A stretch of 55,734 bases of DNA from Desulfuromonas sp. TF (GTDB lineage: Bacteria; Desulfobacterota; Desulfuromonadia; Desulfuromonadales; ATBO01): contig NZ_KI421426.1 in the NCBI RefSeq assembly GCF_000472285.1, positions 110,442-166,175 of the forward strand, written 5' to 3'. Made by a program: the position numbers and the translations under genes. Below, piece after piece: positions 35,358-43,950 of the stretch. The notes beneath the pieces were generated by a model that made no database searches, was not told the DNA's origin, and saw only the letters and a list, made by a program, of their open reading frames with translations. Every line of letters starts with the position of its first letter. Position 1 is the stretch's first letter.

Positions 35358-35924
35358 TCAAAAGCTGGCCTGAAAGCCGACCCGCACCTCTTCGTCGATC
35401 GTCCAGTTCCCCCGATCCTCGAAATCGCTCCTGATGTTCTGGTATTCGGCAAACACCCGCACCTTCGGGGTGACGGCATAAGCGAGCCGGACGCCGGTCT
35501 CCAGAAGGCGTTCGGCATCGAGGCCGGTAAAGATCTGCGGCGCGTAGTAAATTTTGCCGCCGAAACCGAAGCCGCCCAAGGCCGGAGGGGCGAAGTTCAG
35601 GCGGCCGCCGACGCCGAGGGCAAGAAGATCCTGCCTGTCGTCCGTGCGGCCTCCATAGAGCAGGCCGCCGACGCCGAGAGAGAATCCAGGAACGTTCCCC
35701 GGCTCACCGACGAACGTCACCCCCGCCGATCCCAGCCGGGTCTCCTCGTGGTCGTTGTAGAGCGCTCGCCCCTCAAACTGCATCGTTCCGTAATCATCGG
35801 AGCGCAGGGGGAAGACGAGCTGAACCTGGGCGCTCGTATCGTTGAAGCTCAGGTCGAAGGAACTCGACCATGCCGGCAAGGCGGGCAGGCACAGCAATAA
35901 GGGCAGCAGCAAATACTTCTTCAT
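35358..35924 (-). CDS. YfaZ-like outer-membrane protein
   Basis: 188 aa from the ATG at 35924, which follows AGGAGG; earlier in-frame ATG lacks a signal peptide. Signal peptide KKYLLLPLLLCLPALPAWS, then amphipathic beta strands with many Gly and aromatic residues (FGFGGKIYYAPQIF, RVFAEYQNIRSDF) and the C-terminal Phe typical of barrels. Resembles the YfaZ family; substrate unknown. Downstream lies the frameshifted small gene. Confidence 0.8.
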   Translation of the reverse strand: MKKYLLLPLLLCLPALPAWSSSFDLSFNDTSAQVQLVFPLRSDDYGTMQFEGRALYNDHEETRLGSAGVTFVGEPGNVPGFSLGVGGLLYGGRTDDRQDLLALGVGGRLNFAPPALGGFGFGGKIYYAPQIFTGLDAERLLETGVRLAYAVTPKVRVFAEYQNIRSDFEDRGNWTIDEEVRVGFQASF

Positions 35925-36062
35925 GCGGGAACCTCCTTGAATACACATCAAAACGAGTTTTCCGGAAGGCGAAGACACCGGAGCGATGCACTATCGCATA
36001 TGTCTTTCGTCCGATCAAGGTTCTCCTGCGGGAGCAGGGTTCGGCATTTTCAAGCGGACAGA

Positions 36063-38513
36063 TCAGTTCCCGGGAAACCTCGATTTCACTCCACACCGGC
36101 AGCTTTCGATTAGTCTGTTCAGTTCTTCTACATGAATAGGTTTGGCCAAAAACCCGTCCATGCCCGCGGACAGGCATTCCTGCCGGTCTTCCGGCCTGGC
36201 GTGGGCAGTGAGGGCAAAAATGCAGACTCTTCGGCCCCGTCCGTTTTCCATTTCGCGGATCTGCCTCGTGGCCTCAAGGCCGTTCATCTCCGGCATCTGA
36301 AGATCCATGAGAATCAGGTCGACTCCTCCCGCTTTCCATAGGTCCACCGCCTCGCGCCCGTTCGCGGCAGTGGACACCGTCAACCCCCGCTTGTCGAGAA
36401 TCATTCTTACCAGATCCCGAACCGTCGGATCGTCCTCGGCCAGGAGGATCTGCAATGGGCCGCCGCTGTCTCCCGTCGCTTCTGAGGGAGCAGGCTCGAC
36501 TCCCTTTTCAACTTCTGTCAAGGGGATGGTGAAGGTAAAGATGCTTCCTTTCCCCACTTCACTTTCCGCTTCGAGGGAGCCGCCCATCATTTCCACCAGT
36601 TCTTTGCTGATCGCCAATCCCAGGCCCGTACCGCCATAGGTGCGGGTCAGTGAGCTGTCCGCCTGGGTGAAGAGTCGAAAAAGGTCACTGATTTTATCTG
36701 CGGGAATGCCGATGCCGGTGTCGCGAACGGAAAACACCAGCTCACCGGCCTTCTTGACGACATTCACCGATACCTCGCCGTTCCGGGTGAATTTAACGGC
36801 GTTCCCCACCAGGTTTATCAGCACCTGTTCCAGCCGAACGGAATCGCCGTTCAACTGCTCAGGCAGCTGCGGGTCAACCGTCCAGTGAAGGAGCAATCCC
36901 TTTTTCCGCGCCGGCGCCGCAAAGATCTCCATCGCCTGGCGAATACAACTCCGGAGATCGAAAGGCTGCTCCTCTATTTTCAACTGCCGCGCCTCGATCC
37001 TGGAGATGTCGAGCAGGTCGTCGATGAGTTCCAGCAGCCGATCGGCGGAGGTGTCGGCCATCTCCAGAAGATGCTCCCGCTCGGGAGCTGCCCATGATTT
37101 CTTCAGCAACTCCAGTGAGCCCATGATCACCGTCATCGGGGTGCGGAGTTCATGGCTCATGTTGGCCAGGAATTGACTTTTGGCCAGACTCGCATCCTCG
37201 GCCACCTCCTTCGCCATAAGCAGATCCTGTTCCATGCGCTTTCGCTCCGTAATATCCTGAACAATGTTTATCAGGTGCAGGGGAGCGCCTTCCGCATCAT
37301 GGACAAGTCCTGCCGATAGATAGACCCATATTTCGTTCCCATCCCTGCGGAGGTATCGTTTTTCGATCCTGTAAACCGAGATATCGCCGGAACCGAGTTC
37401 CCGGAGGGCCTCCCGGGTTTCGTGCCGGTCCTCCGGATGGGTGATCTCAAGGACCGACCTTCCCAGCAATTCCTCCCGGCTATAGCCGACAATCTGGCAG
37501 AAGCGATCGTTTACCCGCAAAAAGGATCCATCCAGGGCCATCTGCACCGTCCCCACCGCCGCATTATCGAAGAAGGCCCGGAACTGCTCTTCTTTTTTCT
37601 GCAGTTTCCGTATCCCCTGAACTTTCGCCGTCACATTGCGGACGATGTACGCCGCTCCGATCATGTTGCCTTCGGCGCCTCGCAGAGGACTGTACCGCAT
37701 CTCGTAAACGTTTCGCTCCAGTCCGGGATCGCCCATCTCCTGTATGGCGGTGAATGACTCCCCCTTCAATGCCCGGCCCCAGAGCTTCATGGCCTTTTTC
37801 CGGTCTTCCGGAAGATGCGCCAGCGCCTCCGTCATGCTGCTGCCCAACTCGATGTCCGTGCCGAAGATCCGCTTGAATTCCTCACGGTAGGCGCGGTTGA
37901 AGAGGATAAACCGGAAGCCGGGGTCCTGCGCGGCGATCAGATCCTCGGTCCCTTCGGTGATCCCCTCCAGCAGGTCATGCGCCTGCCGCAGGCGTTCCCG
38001 GCTTTCCCTGATCTCCGTCTCGGTCTGCTTGTACCGCGTGATGTCGCGCACATGGGCAAGGATGGCATCCTGCCCGCCCATGGGCATCCGGCGCAGGAAT
38101 ACTTCCGCATCAAACTCGGTGCCCTCTTTGTACCGCCGCCCCTTCCATTCGAATACCTGATCTTCTCCCTCCGCCACCTTCGCCCAGATGGCTGTCGCGG
38201 TTTCCATCGGCATCGATGGACTGACGAAGTCGGCAATCGTCAGGCGCAGGGCTTCTTCACGACTGATGCCGTGCAGATGAAGGAACGTTTCATTGGCATC
38301 GAGCACCTCGCCGGCCAGGGTGTGGATCACGATCGCATCGAAGCTGCTGTCGAAAACGACCCGCAAAAGGTCGCCCGTCTCCCGCCATCCATCGGCTTCT
38401 CGCACCCTGGCAAGGGCATCGTCCCGCTCCTTTTCCAGGCGCCGGAGTTGTTCCTTCAGCACCCCGGTCTCGCGTTCCGATTCGGGCAGGTCGGGAGTAT
38501 TTTTGTCATCCAT
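36063..38513 (-). CDS. cytosolic hybrid sensor histidine kinase (three PAS, HisKA, HATPase, receiver)
   Basis: 816 aa. A short coiled coil, three PAS domains (about 45-165, 180-300, 305-430), HisKA with NMSHELRTPMTVIMG (phospho-His), HATPase with NLVGNAVKFT, RDTGIGIPADKI and YGGTGLGLAIS, then a receiver with AEDDPTVRDL, phospho-Asp in LILMDLQMPEMNG and LTAHARPEDR. No membrane helix or signal peptide. No response regulator gene adjoins it, so its own receiver probably passes the signal to a distant HPt protein. Confidence 0.93.
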   Translation of the reverse strand: MDDKNTPDLPESERETGVLKEQLRRLEKERDDALARVREADGWRETGDLLRVVFDSSFDAIVIHTLAGEVLDANETFLHLHGISREEALRLTIADFVSPSMPMETATAIWAKVAEGEDQVFEWKGRRYKEGTEFDAEVFLRRMPMGGQDAILAHVRDITRYKQTETEIRESRERLRQAHDLLEGITEGTEDLIAAQDPGFRFILFNRAYREEFKRIFGTDIELGSSMTEALAHLPEDRKKAMKLWGRALKGESFTAIQEMGDPGLERNVYEMRYSPLRGAEGNMIGAAYIVRNVTAKVQGIRKLQKKEEQFRAFFDNAAVGTVQMALDGSFLRVNDRFCQIVGYSREELLGRSVLEITHPEDRHETREALRELGSGDISVYRIEKRYLRRDGNEIWVYLSAGLVHDAEGAPLHLINIVQDITERKRMEQDLLMAKEVAEDASLAKSQFLANMSHELRTPMTVIMGSLELLKKSWAAPEREHLLEMADTSADRLLELIDDLLDISRIEARQLKIEEQPFDLRSCIRQAMEIFAAPARKKGLLLHWTVDPQLPEQLNGDSVRLEQVLINLVGNAVKFTRNGEVSVNVVKKAGELVFSVRDTGIGIPADKISDLFRLFTQADSSLTRTYGGTGLGLAISKELVEMMGGSLEAESEVGKGSIFTFTIPLTEVEKGVEPAPSEATGDSGGPLQILLAEDDPTVRDLVRMILDKRGLTVSTAANGREAVDLWKAGGVDLILMDLQMPEMNGLEATRQIREMENGRGRRVCIFALTAHARPEDRQECLSAGMDGFLAKPIHVEELNRLIESCRCGVKSRFPGN

Positions 38514-38718
38514 GTCCTAGGTCCACTTTGATGTATAGTGAAATAAATTCTACATATACTTGGCCTCGGGGTCAAAGATCAAGTAATTTTAATAACTTAG
38601 TCTTGAATAAAGCCACCTGCGCCAGGGGAAGCGGGACCGAAAAGTTTTCTAGTTTCCCTGATATGCTCAGAGCTTCTCTGTAGAATCCATGACCATTCGT
38701 GAGGGCACTCTTCCACTC

Positions 38719-38746
38719 TTGACAGACTCCTTGGCGGTGATAGGTT
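38719..38746 (+). promoter_or_regulatory. promoter candidate for the envelope operon at 38800
   Basis: TTGACA (38719-38724), 16-base spacer, TAGGTT (38741-38746), about 50 bases before the ATG. Confidence 0.5.
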
Positions 38747-38799
38747 TGGAATAAAAAACGACGATAAAAGAGGTACTTACCCGCACACAGGAGGCACCT

Positions 38800-39375
38800 A
38801 TGGCAGAGGATAGAATAATCGGAACCAGTGGAAGCACCACTGGACCCGCCTCCGGGACCGGCGATAAGAAAACCTGGTCCAGGCAGGAGGCGGAACACCT
38901 CCGGGAAGAGCTCCAGAGAAAGGGAGAATCCCTGCTGAGCGAGCAGAAAGGCTCTCTGGCCGAGATCCTGAACGGAATCGCCAATGCCCTGGACAAATCG
39001 GCACCCCACTTCGCTGAAGAAGGGCAGCCCAATACCTCCCGTTACACCCGGGAGGCGGCGGAAAATCTCCATCGCTTTGCCCGGGACCTGCGCGAACGCG
39101 ATATCGAATCTCTGAAGCGCCAGGTTACGGATCTGGCCCGGCAGCAGCCGGCCCTGATCGCCGGCGGCGCGGTGGCACTCGGCTTCCTCGCTTCCCGCTT
39201 CTTCAAGAGTTCCGCCGAGCATACGGAACATGAATATCGCGAAGACTCAGGTTCCCGCGAACGAGAGGAGAGCCTGATCATGGGGACGGAGGCGGGGTTC
39301 CGGGGAACGACCCCCTCTTCCCCAATCCTCACGGAGAAGGAGTTCAAGGAAAAAGAAAAGGAATTCCCCACATAG
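38800..39375 (+). CDS. hypothetical envelope-associated protein, first gene of a YqjD/YqjE-like operon
   Basis: 191 aa. Charged helical N-terminal half (EAEHLREELQRKGESLLSEQ, TREAAENLHRFARDLRERD), one membrane helix PALIAGGAVALGFLASRFF near residue 120-138, then an acidic and basic tail. Architecture as in proteins that sit beside phage-holin-like DUF1469 genes. No enzyme motif. The Shine-Dalgarno AGGAGG precedes the ATG. Confidence 0.75.
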   Translation: MAEDRIIGTSGSTTGPASGTGDKKTWSRQEAEHLREELQRKGESLLSEQKGSLAEILNGIANALDKSAPHFAEEGQPNTSRYTREAAENLHRFARDLRERDIESLKRQVTDLARQQPALIAGGAVALGFLASRFFKSSAEHTEHEYREDSGSREREESLIMGTEAGFRGTTPSSPILTEKEFKEKEKEFPT

Positions 39376-39384
39376 GAGGACGTT

Positions 39385-39789
39385 ATGGAAAAGAATACAT
39401 ACAGGGAAGAGCGGTCGGTAGCCGGCCTCTTTTCCGAACTGACCCGGGAGATGTCTTCGCTGGTGCGCCACGAGGTCGCCCTCGCCAAGGCGGAAATGTC
39501 CGAAAAGGCCCACCAGGCGACCACGGGGGTCACCTCCCTCGCCGTCGGCGGAATGGTCACTTTCGCCAGCATTCTCGTCCTGCTCTTTTCGGCCGTCTAC
39601 GCCCTCGCCCAGGTGGTGGAGCTCTGGCTTGCCGCCCTGATCGTCGGCCTTATCGTTCTGGTGGTCGGCGTGGTGATGCTGCAGAAGGGGCGCAGCAACC
39701 TCAAGGCGAAGAATCTGGTTCCGCACCGCACCATGAAAACGATGCGGGAGGACAAATCGTTTGCCAAGGATCATATAAGGAGCACATGA
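39385..39789 (+). CDS. YqjE-like membrane protein (DUF1469, phage_holin_3_6)
   Basis: 134 aa. SVAGLFSELTREMSSLVRHEVALAKAEM is the family's N-terminal helix, followed by two membrane helices (about 45-70 and 77-98). The holin name is historical; cellular members such as YqjE are membrane proteins linked to stress. It starts 9 bases after the preceding stop. Confidence 0.85.
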   Translation: MEKNTYREERSVAGLFSELTREMSSLVRHEVALAKAEMSEKAHQATTGVTSLAVGGMVTFASILVLLFSAVYALAQVVELWLAALIVGLIVLVVGVVMLQKGRSNLKAKNLVPHRTMKTMREDKSFAKDHIRST

Positions 39790-39790
39790 G

Positions 39791-40615
39791 ATGAACGGAA
39801 GACAGGATATCGACGAACGGACCGAAGAGCTCCGGGAAAAGTTCCGGGCACAGGAATCCGTGCGGCATTCCGAATCGCTCGATGAACTCTCGGAAAAAAA
39901 TTCCGCCGAACTGGAGAACGAAATCCGCATGATCCGCGCCGAAATGGACCAGACTCTCCGGGAAATCGAGCGCAGATTATCTCCCGGAGAACTCCTGGAT
40001 CGGGCACTTCATCAGTTGCCAGGGGGACCCAAGGAATTTGCTAACAACCTGGGGTACGCCCTGCGCGACAATCCCCTCCCCGCGGCGTTGACGGGTATCG
40101 GCCTCGCCTGGCTCATGGCCGAATCCGGCAGTTCCTCTTATGAAGGCCGGGTGCGGCATTCAGGCGCCGCACGGGAGAAGATGCGGGAGGCGTCCCACAC
40201 CGTGGGTGAAAAGTTCCACCAGGTCAGCGACCGCATCCACGGCGGGATCTCACGGGTCAAGGAAAGCATGCACGAAGCAGGAAGTTCGGTCAGGGAAGGA
40301 GCGGAGGCAGCCCGTTCCCGGGCCGGAGAAGCCGGCTACGGCATTCAGGAAAAGGGCCGGCATATGCGAGAGAGCTTTGCTGGAATGCGGGATGAGCGCC
40401 CCATCCTGCTGGCCGGACTGGGGTTGGCCGTGGGCGCTCTCATCGGCGCGGCCATACCCCCGACCCGAACCGAGGACCGGTTGATGGGAGAAACCCGCGA
40501 CAAGGCTGTGGACCGTGCTAAGGAAAAGGGCCGTGAGCAGACGGAGACAGCCGAAGCAATCCTCCGCACAGGCGTGGAATCGGCGCGCGAGGAGACGGAG
40601 CGCCGGCTCCACTGA
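39791..40615 (+). CDS. DUF3618-domain membrane-associated protein
   Basis: 274 aa. An ENEIRMIRAEMDQTLREIER segment near 38-57 marks DUF3618. Two short hydrophobic stretches (NPLPAALTGIGLAWLMAES and PILLAGLGLAVGALIGAAI) flank a long helical region of repeats rich in Glu, Arg, Ser and Gly resembling YqjD/ElaB-like stress proteins. The ATG lies two bases after the DUF1469 stop. Confidence 0.8.
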   Translation: MNGRQDIDERTEELREKFRAQESVRHSESLDELSEKNSAELENEIRMIRAEMDQTLREIERRLSPGELLDRALHQLPGGPKEFANNLGYALRDNPLPAALTGIGLAWLMAESGSSSYEGRVRHSGAAREKMREASHTVGEKFHQVSDRIHGGISRVKESMHEAGSSVREGAEAARSRAGEAGYGIQEKGRHMRESFAGMRDERPILLAGLGLAVGALIGAAIPPTRTEDRLMGETRDKAVDRAKEKGREQTETAEAILRTGVESAREETERRLH

Positions 40616-40623
40616 GGCGCTGG

Positions 40624-40649
40624 AAAGGGGCTCTCCGGAGCCCCTTTTT
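40624..40649 (+). terminator. intrinsic terminator of the envelope operon
   Basis: AAAGGGGCTC / GAGCCCCTTTTT with a 4-base loop. A second small hairpin CCGAT/ATCGG lies near 40681-40701; the rest of 40650-40890 has no gene. Confidence 0.85.
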
Positions 40650-40833
40650 CCATGCGTTTTTCATCGCAATTATTAAAAAACCGATCCCTAAAGAGCATCG
40701 GCCTTTCTCATGCCATGGCAGTTCAGATGCTTTCGTGACGTCCGCGCGGGAAGAAGTGAATCCGCTGCTCTCGGTAAAGAAGGGGCAGGCGCTTCGGGAG
40801 AAAAAGCACCTGCTTTTTTTGCCTTACCCGCTG

Positions 40834-40863
40834 TTGTTTATTGAAGTTATTTAAAGTTATACT
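40834..40863 (+). promoter_or_regulatory. weak promoter candidate for the histidine kinase at 40891
   Basis: TTGTTT (40834-40839), 18-base spacer, TATACT (40858-40863). Confidence 0.35.
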
Positions 40864-40890
40864 TTGTCTTACATCTGAAGGAGGGACGGG

Positions 40891-42585
40891 ATGGCACGGA
40901 ACAAAACTGACGCCGGCAATTCTGAAGCGTCCCAGAGGGAAAACCTGACATTGAAGGAGAAGATCCGGCGCCTCGAGAATGAGAGGGATGCCGTTCTGTC
41001 GCGCCTTCGGGAATTGGAAACAGCAGGCCGTCAGCACGAAAACTCGGCACGCGAGGATGCCGAGACGGAGCCAGCGGGAAATATCGAAGGTGTTAAGAAG
41101 GCCCCGCGAAAAAGCAGGGGGCGGTATCGGGATCTGGTCGAGCAGGTCAATGACTGGGTGTGGGAGGTCGACGAGAAAGGCGTCTATACCTATGCCAGCC
41201 CGCAGATTCGCGACCTGCTCGGGTACGAGCCGGAGGAGGTGATCGGGAAAAAGCCTTTCGATCTCATGCCCGACCATGAAGGGGAGAGGGTGGGCAGGAT
41301 CTTCGGGGAGATCGCGGAAAAACGCCAGCCGTTTTGCGCCCTGGAAAACACCAATTTCCATAAAGACGGTCGCCTGGTCGTTCTCGAAACCAGCGGCGTT
41401 CCGTTTTTCGACAAGTCGGGAAATCTTCTCGGTTACCGGGGAGTCGACCGGAACATCACCGACCGCAGAACATTGGAACGCGAACGGGAACGGCTGATCG
41501 AGGAGGACCGGCGCCGCCTGGCCTTGATAGAGGCGATTTTCGATGCGACGCAGGATGGAATCGCCATTTACGATGCGGAGGGGAAGATTCTGCGCATGAA
41601 CGGCGCCGCTGAAGAATTCCTCGGATATACGGCCGAGGTGCGGGAGATGGATATCGATCGGCGATGGGACCGGATGCGCGTGGAGAAAATGGATGGCGCC
41701 CCCCTGCCGTCCGGTGAGATCCCGGCCAAAAGGGCGCTGGCGGGCGAGAAGATCCGGACAGTCCTTCATTTCCGGCCGCCCGGGCGGCCTCCGTGCTGGC
41801 TTTCCGTCAGTGCCGCCCCCATTCTCGCGACCGGACCGAACGCCGCGAGGGCCGTCATCATCCTCACCGATATCACGGATCTGTACCAACTGCAGAAAGA
41901 GCAGGAGATTTTCATGCAGATGATTTCCCACGACCTGCGGACGCCGATCACCGTCATCCAGGGGCATGCGGAGATGCTTCAAGGGCGGATCTCGGAGCCC
42001 GACGAGATCACCACCGTCAATCTGGATTCGATCAAAGAGGGCACGCGGCAGCTGACCGGCATGATGGAGGACCTGGCGCGGGTCATCCATCTGGAGAAGG
42101 GGCAGCTCCCCCTCGAATTCGAGCCGATCGAGGTGCCGGAGTTCATAACCCGATTGCTGAACCGGCTGACTCTGGCCGGAATCGGCTGGCCGGCAGAAAA
42201 ATCGTTCCCGCCGGACCTGCCGCCGGTCTGGGCCGACGCGGAAAGCCTGGAGCGCATCCTCACCAACCTGATCACGAACGCCTTCATGTATTCCTCAGTT
42301 GAAAGCCCGGTCCGGGTTGCGTCCGAGGTCGATGGAGAAAACATGCGGATTTCCATAACTGACCACGGCAAGGGGATCTCGCCGGAGGACCAGCTCTATC
42401 TGTTCGAGCGCTTCTTCCGGAGCAGGGATGCCGGACGGAAACGGGGGATCGGACTGGGTCTCTACATCACCCGGAGACTGGTCGAAGCCCATGGTGGAAG
42501 CATTTGGGTGACCAGTGAGCCGGGGAAAGGAAGCATGTTTACCTTCAGCATCCCACTGCAGCAAGAAGGGCGTACCCTGTCATAA
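40891..42585 (+). CDS. cytosolic PAS-PAS sensor histidine kinase
   Basis: 564 aa. N-terminal coiled coil (LKEKIRRLENERDAVLSRL), two PAS domains (about 78-200 and 215-340), HisKA with phospho-His in MISHDLRTPITVIQG, HATPase with NLITNAFMYSS, DHGKGISPEDQ and RGIGLGLYITRRL. No membrane helix, no receiver. Strong ribosome site GGAGGG. No regulator gene next to it. Confidence 0.93.
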   Translation: MARNKTDAGNSEASQRENLTLKEKIRRLENERDAVLSRLRELETAGRQHENSAREDAETEPAGNIEGVKKAPRKSRGRYRDLVEQVNDWVWEVDEKGVYTYASPQIRDLLGYEPEEVIGKKPFDLMPDHEGERVGRIFGEIAEKRQPFCALENTNFHKDGRLVVLETSGVPFFDKSGNLLGYRGVDRNITDRRTLERERERLIEEDRRRLALIEAIFDATQDGIAIYDAEGKILRMNGAAEEFLGYTAEVREMDIDRRWDRMRVEKMDGAPLPSGEIPAKRALAGEKIRTVLHFRPPGRPPCWLSVSAAPILATGPNAARAVIILTDITDLYQLQKEQEIFMQMISHDLRTPITVIQGHAEMLQGRISEPDEITTVNLDSIKEGTRQLTGMMEDLARVIHLEKGQLPLEFEPIEVPEFITRLLNRLTLAGIGWPAEKSFPPDLPPVWADAESLERILTNLITNAFMYSSVESPVRVASEVDGENMRISITDHGKGISPEDQLYLFERFFRSRDAGRKRGIGLGLYITRRLVEAHGGSIWVTSEPGKGSMFTFSIPLQQEGRTLS

Positions 42586-42645
42586 GCGCGGGCCCGAATT
42601 TCGGTGGAGAGATTGACCATCCGATCCCAGAGCGTGCCTGCAAAA

Positions 42646-42669
42646 GGCTTGCGGACGTCACCGCAAGCC
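42646..42669. terminator. hairpin terminator between convergent genes
   Basis: GGCTTGCGG (42646-42654) pairs with CCGCAAGCC (42661-42669), then CTTGAATTTT. It lies between the kinase and the membrane-protein gene, so it can serve both. Confidence 0.65.
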
Positions 42670-42713
42670 CTTGAATTTTGGCGTCCCCGCTCAGCGAAGG
42701 CCTGTCAGGCTGA

Positions 42714-43274
42714 CTATCCATGAGCGGGCTCTCCGGCTGCCCCCCGACCCGCCCGCAGCCGGATGACGAATCCATACCCGAAAACGTTGCCCAGCATCGC
42801 ACCCCCCACCCAGGTCAAGGAGCCGGCCATGAACACCTCGGGTCCAAGCGCTACCAGCGTCACATAGGCCAGTACGCTGTAAAGGGCAAAGTAGAGATTC
42901 TTTGCAGGGGCGACGGTTCGGATTTCGTGGCGAGTCAGAACCAGGCCGCCCAGTGCCGCTCCGAGAATCACGAACAGCATCCCACAGAGGAGATAGAAGA
43001 CGGCGGGGGATGCTGCAGCGTGAAGACGATGCAGGAAAGCGTTGTGCGCCCCGAAGCCCAGACCGAATTGGGGGCAGAGGGTCAAGGTCACCAGACCGGC
43101 GGCCACCTCGACCACCGTCAACTTGCCAAAGACCTTCCAGGAGGCAGGCTGAAGGTCTTTGGCCACAATGTGCAGGACATTCTCATCCATTTCCCTCGAC
43201 GTGTCAGCCGGGACGCCATCGATGAACCCGGCAAATTCCCTCAGCATCTCATGTTCCGATCCAATTTTACTCAT
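42714..43274 (-). CDS. membrane protein co-transcribed with an ECF sigma factor, putative anti-sigma
   Basis: 186 aa. A polar cytoplasmic N-terminus of about 45 residues, then four hydrophobic helices (about 52-68, 92-113, 127-145, 149-170). No zinc-binding HxxxCxxC anti-sigma motif is visible. Its ATG overlaps the sigma factor stop (ATGA), the usual layout for a sigma/anti-sigma pair, so a negative regulator role is inferred from context only. Confidence 0.7.
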   Translation of the reverse strand: MSKIGSEHEMLREFAGFIDGVPADTSREMDENVLHIVAKDLQPASWKVFGKLTVVEVAAGLVTLTLCPQFGLGFGAHNAFLHRLHAAASPAVFYLLCGMLFVILGAALGGLVLTRHEIRTVAPAKNLYFALYSVLAYVTLVALGPEVFMAGSLTWVGGAMLGNVFGYGFVIRLRAGRGAAGEPAHG

Positions 43275-43801
43275 GGCTTCTCCTTTCCCACCATCAGGCT
43301 GCGCAGTTTGCGGACCGCCCGGCTGATGATCTGGCGCGAATTGTCCACCGAGATCTGCATCTGGTCGGCAATTTCGGCGAAGGTCAATCCCTGGTTGAAC
43401 CGCAGTTCCAGGGCTTTGCGCTGACTATCGTTCAGCCTGGAGAGCTCGGCAAAGGCTGCGTCGATGGAGGAGGTATCGGAAACCGGGGCGACGTAGGTTT
43501 CTACGGTCTTCTCGGAAACCGTGACGTGCTTCCCATAGGCGTCCCTCTTGCGGATATGGTCGATCAGGGTGTTTCGGGCAAGGGTGAAGAGCCAGGGCAG
43601 GAAGGGGATCTCCTGCCGGTATTTGTCACGGCTGCGATGAAGCTTGACGAAAATCGCCTGAAAGACATCCTCCGCCTCGCTGCGATCCTTCAATCTTGCC
43701 ATCAAAAACCCGAAGACCCGATTTTTGTGCCGCTCATATAAGGCCTCGAACGCCTCCATATCGCCATCGATATAAGCCAGCATGAGTTCCTCGTCGTTCA
43801 A
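43271..43801 (-). CDS. ECF-type RNA polymerase sigma factor
   Basis: 176 aa. Region 2 (LMLAYIDGDMEAFEALYERH, DVFQAIFVKLHRSRDKYR, PFLPWLFTLARNTLIDHIRK) and region 4 (LSRLNDSQRKALELRF then GLTFAEIADQMQISVDNSRQ) are both present, with a linker between. The start is probably TTG at 43801; an ATG six codons later is possible. The promoter upstream carries the same bipartite motif as the divergent DUF6448 gene, indicating self-regulation. Confidence 0.93.
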   Translation of the reverse strand: MNDEELMLAYIDGDMEAFEALYERHKNRVFGFLMARLKDRSEAEDVFQAIFVKLHRSRDKYRQEIPFLPWLFTLARNTLIDHIRKRDAYGKHVTVSEKTVETYVAPVSDTSSIDAAFAELSRLNDSQRKALELRFNQGLTFAEIADQMQISVDNSRQIISRAVRKLRSLMVGKEKP

Positions 43802-43830
43802 CGTACCTCACCTTTCCCCTTTTTCTCCTG

Positions 43831-43858
43831 TAACGAAGGGCAGCAGAAATTTGTGACA
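43831..43858 (-). promoter_or_regulatory. ECF-type promoter of the sigma factor gene
   Basis: Minus strand TGTCACAAA (43858-43850), 14 bases, CGTTA (43835-43831). Identical core and spacing to the divergent promoter at 43879-43905. Confidence 0.72.
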
Positions 43859-43878
43859 GAATTTTTCTTTTATTTTTT

Positions 43879-43905
43879 TGTCACAAACAGCTCTGGGTTT
43901 TCGTT
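43879..43905 (+). promoter_or_regulatory. ECF-type promoter of the DUF6448 gene
   Basis: TGTCACAAA (43879-43887), 14 bases, CGTT (43902-43905), about 45 bases before the ATG. The pair of motifs forms a 9-base inverted repeat around an A/T-rich centre. Confidence 0.72.
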
Positions 43906-43950
43906 CTGGTATTCAAATGCACAAAAAACCCATTTCCCAAGGAGTACACC

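Noticed and set aside
42646-42720. Possible tRNA-like or attachment-site sequence near TTGAATTTTGGCGTCCCC
   Set aside because: No cloverleaf can be drawn and no integrase or mobile gene is nearby; a terminator hairpin explains the structure.
43850-43887. TTTGTGACA...TGTCACAAA read as a CRP/FNR site
   Set aside because: The half-sites are 20 bases apart, far more than the 6-base centre of a CRP box, and each half is better explained as the -35 of a divergent ECF promoter with matching CGTT boxes.
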